A stretch of 27,261 bases of DNA from positions 1 to 27,261 of the forward strand of contig CAZKXX010000047.1 in the NCBI GenBank assembly GCA_964556705.1, read 5' to 3'. Position numbers and translations under genes: made by a program. The notes beneath the pieces are model-generated. The model did not search any database and was not told the DNA's origin. It saw nothing but the letters and a program-made list of their open reading frames with translations. The DNA comes from CAZKXX01 sp964556705 (GTDB lineage Bacteria; Acidobacteriota; Terriglobia; UBA7540). Below are positions 16,121-22,990 of this stretch, piece by piece; within the stretch, counting starts at the first letter, position 1; each line of letters opens with the position of its first letter.

Positions 16121-16163
16121 GCCGCTTTCCAGGAGGGGAAAAGCGGGGCCGGAGTGTTCTCCG

Positions 16164-16195
16164 AAAACAAAAAGGCCCAACCGATCGGTTGGGCC
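16164..16195 (-). terminator. Intrinsic terminator of the cold-shock gene
   Basis: A perfect 22-base palindrome lies at 16174-16195, each arm being GGCCCAACCGA or its complement. On the minus strand it is followed by TTTTTGTTTT, read from 16173 down to 16164. It lies 28 bases after the csp stop codon, which is the expected place. Confidence 0.9.
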
Positions 16196-16222
16196 AGGAT
16201 TTGGAACTGCAGCGGAGCCGGG

Positions 16223-16432
16223 TTAGCCGACTTTCGTGACCTTGTCGGCTTGAGGACCCTTCTGTCCCTGCACGACCTCAAATTCAACAGTGTCGCCTTC
16301 CTGGAGCGTCTTGAAGCCGTCACCTTGAATGGCCGAGTAGTGAACGAAGACGTCCGCTCCGCTCTCCTGGCCGATGAAGCCGTAACCCTTGGCATTGTTG
16401 AACCATTTCACTTTCCCTTGAAGTCTTGCCAC
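16223..16432 (-). CDS. cspA: Cold-shock domain protein
   Basis: This is a 69-aa single cold-shock domain that binds single-stranded RNA or DNA and melts mRNA structure. RNP1 is K-G-Y-G-F-I (residues 15-20) and RNP2 is V-F-V-H (28-31); W10 and F11 in V-K-W-F-N are also standard. The start is GTG, with a strong AAGGAGG six bases upstream, clearly chosen over any internal ATG. The gene has its own promoter (16580-16607), a leader of about 140 bases containing two hairpins, and a strong terminator, so it is a single-gene unit with post-transcriptional control likely. Which Csp paralogue this is cannot be told from sequence. Confidence 0.96.
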   Translation of the reverse strand: MARLQGKVKWFNNAKGYGFIGQESGADVFVHYSAIQGDGFKTLQEGDTVEFEVVQGQKGPQADKVTKVG

Positions 16433-16497
16433 TTCCGTCCTCCTTGAGCATCATTCGAGCGGGGGGCGGGCCGCCGATAGGCTAGAAGAAGAGAAAA

Positions 16498-16523
16498 GCC
16501 GAGAATCCTCGCGGACCCTCGGC
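16498..16523 (-). promoter_or_regulatory. Terminator-like hairpin inside the cold-shock gene leader
   Basis: Read on the minus strand, GCCGAGGGTCC (16523-16513) pairs over 11 positions with GGATTCTCGGC (16508-16498), two of them G-U. The loop is GCGA, a GNRA tetraloop. The next bases are TTTTCTCTTCTTCT. It lies between the csp promoter and the csp start, 65 bases before the GTG. A smaller hairpin (CGTTC/GAACG, 16540-16552) precedes it. It may be an attenuator; a terminator for the Nudix gene upstream is the alternative. Confidence 0.6.
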
Positions 16524-16579
16524 GACTTCACCCTTCAAGCGTTCTCCGAACGTGCACCGTCCAAGCTCCCGCCCGGATA

Positions 16580-16607
16580 GATATATTCACGCCCCCGCGC
16601 TTGTCAA
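16580..16607 (-). promoter_or_regulatory. Promoter of the cold-shock gene
   Basis: On the minus strand TTGACA (16607-16602, perfect) and TATATC (16585-16580, 4/6) are separated by 16 bases. Transcription would start near 16573, giving a leader of about 140 bases. Confidence 0.65.
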
Positions 16608-16645
16608 GCAAAAACCGCGATGCGGGAAAGGGGCTGTCAAGAACG

Positions 16646-17182
16646 TTACCGGACGTTGCGTCGCCTTTTGAGGAGCCAGAGCAGCCCTACCAGTGTCTTC
16701 GCGTCCGCGATACGCCCCGATTCGATCAGGCGGCGCAGCTCGCGAAGCGTGAAGTGGCGCACGCGGATCCGCTCGTCGCATTCCGGTTGCGCCTGCCCGC
16801 GGCGGAGACCCGTAGCCTCGAACAGGTGCATCTTCTCGGAAAGGATTCCCGGGCTGGGGAAGAAGCTGAGAATTCGTCGCAGCCGGCTCGCCCGGTAGCC
16901 GGTTTCCTCCAGCAGCTCGCGTCGCGCCGCGGCCCGCAGATTTTCCCCGAGCTCGAGCCCGCCCGCCACCAGCTCCCAGAGCGGCCGTCCCGCGGCATGG
17001 CGGAACTGCTCTACCAGCACCACGCGGCCGTCGGCCAGGCGCGGCAGGACCACCACGGACCCCGGATGCCGGACGATTTCCCGCACCGCCCGGATGCCTC
17101 CGGGTTCCACCACCTCATCCGTGCGGACTTCCAGCAGCTTGCCTTTGAAGACGACCTTGCTCTTCAGGATTCGTGAGGGCAC
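16646..17182 (-). CDS. Nudix hydrolase, ADP-ribose pyrophosphatase type
   Basis: Nudix enzymes of this type split ADP-ribose or related nucleotide sugars to AMP and a sugar phosphate. The Nudix box is complete: G-G-L-E-L-G-E followed by seven residues and R-E-L-L-E-E-T-G-Y. The upstream strand R-V-V-L-V-E-Q-F-R and the E-L-V-A-G-G start of the box, as well as the F-F-P-S-P-G loop after it, are typical of the ADP-ribose pyrophosphatase group. I take GTG 17182 as the start (178 aa, the usual family length). The open frame runs on to 17419 but overlaps the gene upstream, and no ATG is available. Start confidence is therefore moderate. Confidence 0.85.
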   Translation of the reverse strand: MPSRILKSKVVFKGKLLEVRTDEVVEPGGIRAVREIVRHPGSVVVLPRLADGRVVLVEQFRHAAGRPLWELVAGGLELGENLRAAARRELLEETGYRASRLRRILSFFPSPGILSEKMHLFEATGLRRGQAQPECDERIRVRHFTLRELRRLIESGRIADAKTLVGLLWLLKRRRNVR

Positions 17183-17235
17183 AGGTGCGCGGAGTTTCCC
17201 GGATTCGCCCGCCGCGAGAGATGCGGGCCTGCAGA

Positions 17236-17667
17236 TTACGGGACGAGCTCGAACTTCTCGATCACGGCCTTGGCGGCTTTGTCGTCGCCAGCCTTCTTCA
17301 GCGAGTCTCGGTACTCTTCGATCTTGGCCTTCAGCTTGACGTAGCTCTCTCGTTTTTCCCGCAGCGCCGCCGCCTGTGCTTTGGGCGTGCCGGGAGCCGC
17401 CGCGGCTTTCTCCAGACATTCCACCACGGGGTCGAAGGCGAGGAGAAAGAACGTCAGACGGTTCAGGCAGCTCTTCTGCCGGTAGGCCCGCTGGAACTGT
17501 TCGAGGGATTCTTTGCGCACCGTCTCCACCAGCTCGGTGAGCGACTGCCGGTAATCCCGAATCATGGCGTCTTCCTCCTCACACGCCTGCGCGCGCGCGG
17601 GCGCGGGAGAAAAGACGCAGAGAAATACGATTGCCCCCAAAAGGCTCGGCGCGACCCTTTTCACCAT
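17236..17667 (-). CDS. Small exported helical protein, unknown
   Basis: The 143-aa product starts with a Sec signal peptide (basic M-V-K-R, hydrophobic core, cleavage after A-R-A near residue 26). The mature part is mostly charged and helical, with likely coiled-coil from about residue 95 (R-E-K-R-E-S-Y-V-K-L-K-A-K-I-E-E-Y). It holds three cysteines (C29 in A-C-E-E-E-D, then in K-S-C-L-N-R and V-E-C-L-E) that could form a disulfide. I do not recognise the family. GGGGGAGG lies eight bases before the ATG. The Nudix start follows 53 bases after the stop, so the two may be co-transcribed. Confidence 0.75.
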   Translation of the reverse strand: MVKRVAPSLLGAIVFLCVFSPAPARAQACEEEDAMIRDYRQSLTELVETVRKESLEQFQRAYRQKSCLNRLTFFLLAFDPVVECLEKAAAAPGTPKAQAAALREKRESYVKLKAKIEEYRDSLKKAGDDKAAKAVIEKFELVP

Positions 17668-17811
17668 GGCTGACGCCTCCCCCCTTCATTGTGATTTCGC
17701 GAAGCCCGCCGGGCGAGCGAAGTGGCCGGGCGGACCGGGGCCCCGATGCGGCCATCCTAGCACAAGGCAAGCGCATTTTCCTGCCGCGACTTTCCCGTCC
17801 CGCGGTGCCAC

Positions 17812-17820
17812 TGCTATACT
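17812..17820 (+). promoter_or_regulatory. Extended -10 promoter of the LytTR regulator
   Basis: TGCTATACT at 17812-17820 is identical to the element before the FHA-PP2C gene (6124-6132). The -35 region is weak. The start would be near 17827, giving a leader of about 50 bases that contains the hairpin at 17832-17853. Confidence 0.5.
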
Positions 17821-17831
17821 GAAAACGAATC

Positions 17832-17853
17832 GCCGGCCGGAATTCGGGCCGGC
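17832..17853 (+). other. Hairpin, copy 2 of a 22-nt element found twice
   Basis: GCCGGCC (17832-17838) pairs with GGCCGGC (17847-17853) around an eight-base loop that ends in TTCG. It ends 23 bases before the regulator's ATG. It matches the element at 933-954 at 18 of 22 positions; the outer pair is G:C here and T:A there. Either an RNA structure in the leader or a palindromic DNA site is possible. Confidence 0.6.
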
Positions 17854-17876
17854 CTCAGCCGAGGGTGCAAACGGGT

Positions 17877-18653
17877 ATGAAGGTTTCGGTGCTCATCGTT
17901 GATGACGAGCAGCCGGCGCGCGACGAGCTGGCGTTTCTGCTCAAGGGCATGCCCGAGGTCGAAATCGCCGGCCAGGGAAAAAACGGTGTCGAGGCCGTGA
18001 ACCTGATTCGCGAGCTGAACCCGCACCTCGTCTTCCTCGATGTGCAAATGCCCGGCCTCGACGGCTTCGGCGTCATCAAGAAACTGCTGGAGCGGAAAAT
18101 CAAGCTGCCCCATTTCGTCTTCGCCACCGCTTACGACCACTACGCTGTGCAGGCGTTCGACGTGAACGCTGTGGACTACCTCCTGAAGCCCATCGCCCGG
18201 CCGCGGCTGGAAAAGGCCATCGCCAAGGTGCGGCGCATGATCGAGACCAGCGAGTCTGCCGCTGACAAACTCGACCGGCTCGTGCAGATGATGGAGGAAA
18301 AGCCCGCCGCGGCGCAGAAGAACAAGCTGCTGGTCAAAACCGGCGGACGGCTGCTGCTCGTCAACGCCGACGACGTCATCTACGCGGCCATCGAAGACGG
18401 CGTCATCAGCATCGTGACGCGCGATTTCGAGGGCCAGTCGAATTTCCGCACCGTCGAGGAATTACAGGGCACGCTCGACCCCAACGTCTTCTGGCGCGTT
18501 CATCGCTCCTACCTCGTGAACGTCAACCGCATCAAGGAAGTCGTGCCTTGGTTCAAAAGCTCCTACCAGCTTCGGATGGACGATAAGAAGCAGACCGAAA
18601 TCCCCGTCAGCCGCGCGCAAACCAAAAAGCTGCGCGAGTTGCTGAACCTCTGA
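17877..18653 (+). CDS. LytTR-family response regulator
   Basis: This 258-aa DNA-binding response regulator has an N-terminal receiver domain, with D9-D10 in V-D-D-E, phospho-acceptor D55 in V-F-L-D-V-Q-M-P-G, and lysine in L-L-K-P-I near 104. A linker rich in lysine and glutamate leads to a C-terminal LytTR domain (about 150-255) with H-R-S-Y-L-V-N-V-N-R-I and the final P-V-S-R-A-Q-T-K-K-L-R-E-L-L, the standard end of LytTR proteins. No histidine kinase gene is adjacent, so the partner is unknown. ATG 17877 is preferred over GTG 17865. It has its own extended -10 promoter and a hairpin in the leader. Confidence 0.94.
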   Translation: MKVSVLIVDDEQPARDELAFLLKGMPEVEIAGQGKNGVEAVNLIRELNPHLVFLDVQMPGLDGFGVIKKLLERKIKLPHFVFATAYDHYAVQAFDVNAVDYLLKPIARPRLEKAIAKVRRMIETSESAADKLDRLVQMMEEKPAAAQKNKLLVKTGGRLLLVNADDVIYAAIEDGVISIVTRDFEGQSNFRTVEELQGTLDPNVFWRVHRSYLVNVNRIKEVVPWFKSSYQLRMDDKKQTEIPVSRAQTKKLRELLNL

Positions 18654-18684
18654 ACCTGAATCTCAGTGGAAATCCCCGGGATTT

Positions 18685-18769
18685 GTCATCCTGAGGTGCC
18701 CCAGGCGCCGAAAGATCTCAACGGTGTAAGATTGCGGGGGCAGAGATTCTTCGCTTCGCTCAGAATGAC
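18685..18769. repeat. REP-like imperfect palindrome
   Basis: This 85-base element in the 228-base spacer between the LytTR gene and cobA-hemD has end sequences GTCATCCTGAG (18685-18695) and CTCAGAATGAC (18759-18769), inverted copies differing at one of 11 positions. Inside, AAAGATCTC and GAGATTCTT can pair imperfectly. CTTCGCTTCGCTCAGAATGA is, as I recall, a motif seen in spacers of many bacterial genome assemblies. The rest of the spacer (18770-18881) is GC-rich with no gene I can support. Confidence 0.6.
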
Positions 18770-18881
18770 AACGTCCAGGACGGTGCACAGGATCGTTGCG
18801 GTGACGGCGATGATGGACGAGGACGGCTTGCGAGCCGCCCCTGCAGCGCGATCCGTCGGGGCGCTTCGCGAAGCGCTCTCC

Positions 18882-20399
18882 TCATGTCACGCGTGGCCTG
18901 AAGTGTTCCTTCAACGCCTCCACGAGCCCCGGAATCGTTGATTCCTTCGCCTCGACGGTGACGCGCAGCCCCAGCTTGCGCAGCGTCTCCGACGTCACCG
19001 GGCCGATGGAGGCTATCGCGGCGCCGCCCAGAACTTCGGCGGGCTTGCGCTTGCCGAGCAGTTTGGCGAAGTTCGAAGCCGTGGAAGAACTGGTGAACGT
19101 GATGGCGTCGGGCGGGGAAGCGAGCAGCCGGTCGAGTTCTTCGCGCGGAAGTTCCGGCACGACCGTTTCGTAAGCCTCCACCACTTCCACGCGCGCGCCG
19201 CGCGCGGCGAGTGTGCGAGGAACAAGGTCGCGCGCCACTTTGGCGCGAGGAATGAGCACGGCCTTTCCTTCGAGTTCAAAATTCTTCATCGCTTCGAGCA
19301 ATCCCTCGGCGCGATATTCCCTGGGAACGAAATCCACGCGGATTCCCGCGCGCGCGAATTCCGCCGCCGTCGCCGGCCCGATGGCGCCAATCCTCAGTCC
19401 TTTCAGGTCGCGAAGGTCCCGACCGCCGGCCTTCAGCCGCGCCAGAAAATTCCGCACGCCGTTGACGGAGGTGACGAGCAGGAATTGAAATTCGCCCAGC
19501 CGCGAAATCGCGTCATCGAGCGCCTCCCAGGAAGCGGGCGGGCGGATCTCAATCGTCGGGAGTTCCACGACCTCCGCGCCAAGTTCTTCCAGTCGGTCGC
19601 GCAGCTCGCCGGCCTGCTCGCGGGTGCGCGTCAAGACGATGCGCCGGCCGAAGAGCGGCAGCTTTTCAAACCACTGAAGGCCATCGCGCATCCCGACCAC
19701 TTCGCCGACCACGATGACCGTGGGCGGCTGCACGTGCGCCGCGCGCGCGGCGATGTCCGAGAGCGTGCCGGTCACCACCTGCTGGCTCGGCCGCGTCCCC
19801 CAGTGGATCACCGCCGCGGGCGTGGAAGGCGCGCGCCCGCGCTCGATGAGTTTCGCCGCAATCGCCGGCAGATTTTTCGTTCCCATGAAAAATACCAGCG
19901 TGCCGCAACTCGTCGCCACGGCGCTCCAGTCGATGCCCTCGGGGCCGAGCACCGGGTCTTCGTGCGCGGAAATGAAGGAGACTGAAGAAGTGAGCCCGCG
20001 ATGGGTAACGGGAATCCCCGCGTAGGCCGGCGCGGCGATGCCGGAAGTCACACCCGGAACGATTTCAAATGCAATGCCTGCGGTAACGAGCGCTTCGGCT
20101 TCTTCCCCGCCGCGCCCGAAGACGAACGGGTCGCCGCCCTTCAGCCGGGCCACCAGCTTGCCTTCGCGCGCCTTGGAAATCAGCAGCCGGGTAATTTCCT
20201 TCTGCGGCAGCCGCGCCGCCGTGCCGCGCTTGCCCACAAAGATCCGTTCGGCTTCCGGCCGCGCGTGCCGCAGCAATTCGCGCGCCGCGAGAAAGTCATA
20301 GACAATGCAGTCGGCGCGTTCCAGGATGCTCTTGCCTTTGAGCGTCAGCAATCCCGGATCGCCCGGACCCGCGCCGATGAGATAGACTTTTCCAGCCAT
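18882..20399 (-). CDS. cobA-hemD: Fused uroporphyrinogen-III C-methyltransferase and uroporphyrinogen-III synthase
   Basis: The 505-aa product joins two tetrapyrrole enzymes. Residues 1 to about 250 are the SAM-dependent methyltransferase that makes precorrin-2: G-A-G-P-G-D-P-G-L-L-T near the start, R-L-K-G-G-D-P-F-V-F-G-R-G-G-E-E, P-G-V-T-S and P-V-T-H-R-G. From about 258 to the end is HemD, which cyclises hydroxymethylbilane to uroporphyrinogen III: G-R-R-I-V-L-T-R at its start, T-S-V-N-G-V and the T-F-T-S-S-S-T-A-S-N-F block near 435. The fusion supplies both the heme and the siroheme/B12 branches. ATG 20399 is in the frame, with a TTG six codons upstream as an alternative; no clear ribosome site is seen. 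It is the last gene of the cluster. Confidence 0.95.
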   Translation of the reverse strand: MAGKVYLIGAGPGDPGLLTLKGKSILERADCIVYDFLAARELLRHARPEAERIFVGKRGTAARLPQKEITRLLISKAREGKLVARLKGGDPFVFGRGGEEAEALVTAGIAFEIVPGVTSGIAAPAYAGIPVTHRGLTSSVSFISAHEDPVLGPEGIDWSAVATSCGTLVFFMGTKNLPAIAAKLIERGRAPSTPAAVIHWGTRPSQQVVTGTLSDIAARAAHVQPPTVIVVGEVVGMRDGLQWFEKLPLFGRRIVLTRTREQAGELRDRLEELGAEVVELPTIEIRPPASWEALDDAISRLGEFQFLLVTSVNGVRNFLARLKAGGRDLRDLKGLRIGAIGPATAAEFARAGIRVDFVPREYRAEGLLEAMKNFELEGKAVLIPRAKVARDLVPRTLAARGARVEVVEAYETVVPELPREELDRLLASPPDAITFTSSSTASNFAKLLGKRKPAEVLGGAAIASIGPVTSETLRKLGLRVTVEAKESTIPGLVEALKEHFRPRVT

Positions 20400-20460
20400 G
20401 GTTACGCGCGCTGGCAAACGTCTCTTCGAAGTCGGGAGATGCCCGCCAAGCGGGCCTCGC

Positions 20461-20488
20461 GAGTTGAGAGTTCAGAGTTGAGAGCCGA
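20461..20488. repeat. Heptamer repeat, GAGTTGA type
   Basis: Four consecutive seven-base units, all beginning GAG; units 1 and 3 are GAGTTGA, unit 2 is GAGTTCA. It lies in the hemC/cobA-hemD spacer and in the same register modulo seven as the array at 20580-20643. Confidence 0.6.
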
Positions 20489-20579
20489 GCGACGGACCCG
20501 TCGGTCGTTTCGCCACCCGCGATCGGGCCGCTGACCCACCGAGTCCTGCTCGCGAATTTCCGCGCTCTCTCCGCCTTTT

Positions 20580-20643
20580 TCCCACTTCCAACTTCCCGTT
20601 TCCGCTCGTTCTGACCACTTGTCACTGGTCACTCGACACTGCC
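20580..20643. repeat. Heptamer repeat reaching into the hemC 3' end
   Basis: From 20580 the sequence can be cut into units of seven: first TCC-starting units (for example TCCCACT, TCCAACT), then, from 20616, units beginning CACT (for example CACTTGT, CACTGGT). Both sets share one register. The last units overlap the final codons and stop of hemC (stop at 20624-20622), so the repeat encodes the last residues of that protein. Confidence 0.6.
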
Positions 20644-21539
20644 TTCAAAACCTCCCTCGCCCCCTGCTGCGCCAGATCTTCCGCCACTCGCGAGCCGAGC
20701 CATTCCGGGTTCCCCGCGGGCCCCGAGCAGGCGCTGCGAATGACGCGCGAACCGTCCACGCTCGCCACCACGCCGCGCAAACGCATCAGGTCGCCTTCGA
20801 GGCGGGCGTGCGCGGCGATGGGCACCAGACATCCGCCCCCCAGGGCGCGCAGCATGGCGCGCTCGGCGCGCACGGCGGCGTGCGTCGAGTCGTCGTCGAG
20901 CGGGCGGACGATTTCCGCCACCGCCGCGTCGCGCGCGCGCGCTTCAATCGCCAGCGCGCCCTGGCCGACGGCGGGGCAGAGCTGGTCGGGCGAAAAATAT
21001 TCCGTAATGCGCTGCTTCCAGCCCAATCGATGGACGCCTGCGGCCGCCAGCACCAGCGCGTCGCAATCGCCGCGATCGAGCTTCTTCAGCCGCGTGTCGA
21101 GATTGCCGCGCAGGGGAACGAATTCGACGTCGGGACGCAGGCTGCGCAGTTGCGACTGCCGGCGCAGGCTGCTGGTGGCCACGCGCGCGCCCGGCGGAAG
21201 TTGCGCGAACCGCGCCCCGCTCCTGGAAATGAACACGTCGCGCGCGTCTTCGCGCGGCGGCACGGCGGCGAGCGCCAGACCCGCGGGCTGGTCGGTCGGC
21301 AGGTCTTTCAGGCTGTGCACGGCGAGATGAATTTCTCCCGCCAGCAGCGCCTCTTCGATTTCCTTGATGAACAGGCCTTTGGTCCCCGACTGCGTGAGCG
21401 GGACGTCCACGAGCTTGTCGCCCGTCGTCTTGATGACGCGGATTTCCACCTGGTGCCCCGCCTTAAGGAGGCGGTCTTTTGCCCAGTTCGCCTGCCAGAG
21501 GGCGAGCGCGCTGCCGCGGGAGCCGATGAGGAGGCGCAT
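20622..21539 (-). CDS. hemC: Hydroxymethylbilane synthase (porphobilinogen deaminase)
   Basis: HemC condenses four porphobilinogen molecules into hydroxymethylbilane. The 305-aa product has G-S-R-G-S-A-L-A at the start, the K-T-T-G-D block, the H-S-L-K-D-L-P-T loop with the catalytic aspartate at 79, R-R-Q-S-Q and R-G-N-L-D-T-R for substrate binding, and C237 in A-L-G-G-G-C-L-V-P, the cysteine that carries the dipyrromethane cofactor. Length is as usual for the family. The ATG is the only good N-terminus (R-L-L-I-G-S-R-G), but no ribosome-binding site is evident upstream. The last six residues (A-V-S-S-D-Q) and stop are encoded by a heptamer array, which suggests that the array has replaced or extended the original end. 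Confidence 0.96.
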   Translation of the reverse strand: MRLLIGSRGSALALWQANWAKDRLLKAGHQVEIRVIKTTGDKLVDVPLTQSGTKGLFIKEIEEALLAGEIHLAVHSLKDLPTDQPAGLALAAVPPREDARDVFISRSGARFAQLPPGARVATSSLRRQSQLRSLRPDVEFVPLRGNLDTRLKKLDRGDCDALVLAAAGVHRLGWKQRITEYFSPDQLCPAVGQGALAIEARARDAAVAEIVRPLDDDSTHAAVRAERAMLRALGGGCLVPIAAHARLEGDLMRLRGVVASVDGSRVIRSACSGPAGNPEWLGSRVAEDLAQQGAREVLKAVSSDQ

Positions 21540-21564
21540 ACTTGATGGATCGAGGCGCGTCCGG

Positions 21565-21690
21565 AGAATCGAGCCAGAATCAAGAATCCAGAATTCAGAA
21601 TAATCAGGAGGAAAGCACCGCAGCTCGCAGAACGAGGCAGGAGATTTGCTCGGCCTTCTGGATTCTGAATTCCTGATTCTGAATTCTCGC
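21565..21690. repeat. Inverted pair of heptamer arrays between hemA and hemC
   Basis: At 21583-21603 there are three units beginning AGAAT (for example AGAATCC, AGAATTC); a possible earlier unit lies at 21565. At 21656-21690 there are five units beginning TTC, among them TTCTGAA twice. The two arrays are inverted copies: GAATTCAGAATAATCAGGA at 21591-21609 matches the complement of 21671-21686 apart from three inserted bases. The spacer could therefore fold into a hairpin of about 120 bases. Confidence 0.65.
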
Positions 21691-21710
21691 CTGCCTCCCT
21701 CCGCCGATTC

Positions 21711-22976
21711 TTAATTTCCTATGCCAAACATCCTTCGGATCAACTGCACGAGCGCGGAATGTTCGGGATTCCCGGCGCCGGCCTTGAGCTCGGTGATGGG
21801 CCCGTGCAGGATTTTGTTCACCACGCCGCGCAGGAGCGCGTCCACGGCCTCGCGCTGCTCGGGCGTCAGCGAGGCGAGCCGCGCCCGATGCCGTTCGAGT
21901 TCGGCGGCGCGGATGCGTTCCAGCCGTTCTTCCAGCGCCACAATCGTCGGCACCACCTCGCGCGAGGCGAGGCGCCGCATCACCTTCTGCACTTCGCGGT
22001 TGACGATTTCTTCCGCCCAGACGGCCTCGCGCTCGCGCTGCTTGCGGTTCGCGTCCACCACCTGCTCGAGGTCGTCAATGTCGTACACGAAAGCGTTGTC
22101 GAGCTCGTTGACCGCCGGGTCCACGTCGCGCGGCACCGCGATATCCACGAAAAACATGGGACGGTTCTTGCGCGCCACGAGCATCTTTTCCACCTGGCCG
22201 CGCGCGATGATGAAGTGCGGCGCGCCCGTCGAGGTGATGACGATATCCGCCTTGCCGATGTGCTCGAAGAGGTCGTCGAAGCGGATGGCCGTGCCGCGAA
22301 ACGCCGCGGCCAGTTCTTCGGCGCGCTCGAACGTGCGGTTGGACACGAAAATGGCGCTGGCGCCGGAGCGCAGCAGGTGTTTGGCGGCGAGTTCGCTCAT
22401 CTTCCCCGCGCCCACCACGAAAATGGTTTTGCCGTCCAGATTGCCGAAAATCTTCTTGGCGAGTTCCACCGCGGCGTAAGAAACGGAAACCGCCGACGCG
22501 CCGATGGCCGTCTCGCGCCGCACCTTGCGCGCCACCGCCAGCGCCTGATGCGCCACTTCGCTCAGCGCGCCGCGCAGCGCGCCCACCTGCTGCGCGATGG
22601 CAAACGCCTGCTTCACCTGGCCGAGAATTTGCGGCTCGCCCACCACCATCGAGTCCAGACTCGCCGCCACGCGGAACAGGTGGCGCACCGCTACCTCCTG
22701 ACGGTACCAGTAGAAAAAGGGTTCGAGGGGCGTGAGGTCGGTATGGTGATAGTCGGCCAGAAACTGCCGCACGACGGGCTCGGCCTGAATCCCCGGCTGC
22801 GCCGAGACGGCCACTTCCACGCGGTTGCAGGTGGAAAGAATCATCGCCTCTTCAATTCCCGGGCGGTGCGCGAGGTCCGCCACGGCCCCGCCGAGGCAGT
22901 CTTCGCGGATGTTCATCCGCTCGCGCACCTCGACGGGCGCGGTGCGATGGTTCATGCCGACCAGGAGAAGGTTCAT
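21711..22976 (-). CDS. hemA: Glutamyl-tRNA reductase
   Basis: HemA reduces glutamyl-tRNA to glutamate-1-semialdehyde, the first committed step of the C5 route to tetrapyrroles. The 421-aa product begins L-L-L-V-G-M-N-H-R-T-A-P-V. The nucleophile is C50 in S-T-C-N-R-V-E, the canonical position. The NADPH-binding domain has V-V-G-A-G-K-M-S-E-L-A around residue 190, followed by S-N-R-T, and the C-terminal helical domain carries long charged helices. ATG 22976 is chosen from the family alignment; the frame extends to 23039 through a heptamer array. No clear ribosome site stands before the ATG. It lies between hemX and hemC in one transcription direction, with spacers of about 170-190 bases. Confidence 0.96.
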   Translation of the reverse strand: MNLLLVGMNHRTAPVEVRERMNIREDCLGGAVADLAHRPGIEEAMILSTCNRVEVAVSAQPGIQAEPVVRQFLADYHHTDLTPLEPFFYWYRQEVAVRHLFRVAASLDSMVVGEPQILGQVKQAFAIAQQVGALRGALSEVAHQALAVARKVRRETAIGASAVSVSYAAVELAKKIFGNLDGKTIFVVGAGKMSELAAKHLLRSGASAIFVSNRTFERAEELAAAFRGTAIRFDDLFEHIGKADIVITSTGAPHFIIARGQVEKMLVARKNRPMFFVDIAVPRDVDPAVNELDNAFVYDIDDLEQVVDANRKQREREAVWAEEIVNREVQKVMRRLASREVVPTIVALEERLERIRAAELERHRARLASLTPEQREAVDALLRGVVNKILHGPITELKAGAGNPEHSALVQLIRRMFGIGN

Positions 22977-22990
22977 GACATCAATGAAAG

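Noticed and set aside
16117..16395. Minus-strand open frame across the csp gene end and its terminator
   Set aside because: It is a shadow frame of csp and reads through a strong intrinsic terminator.
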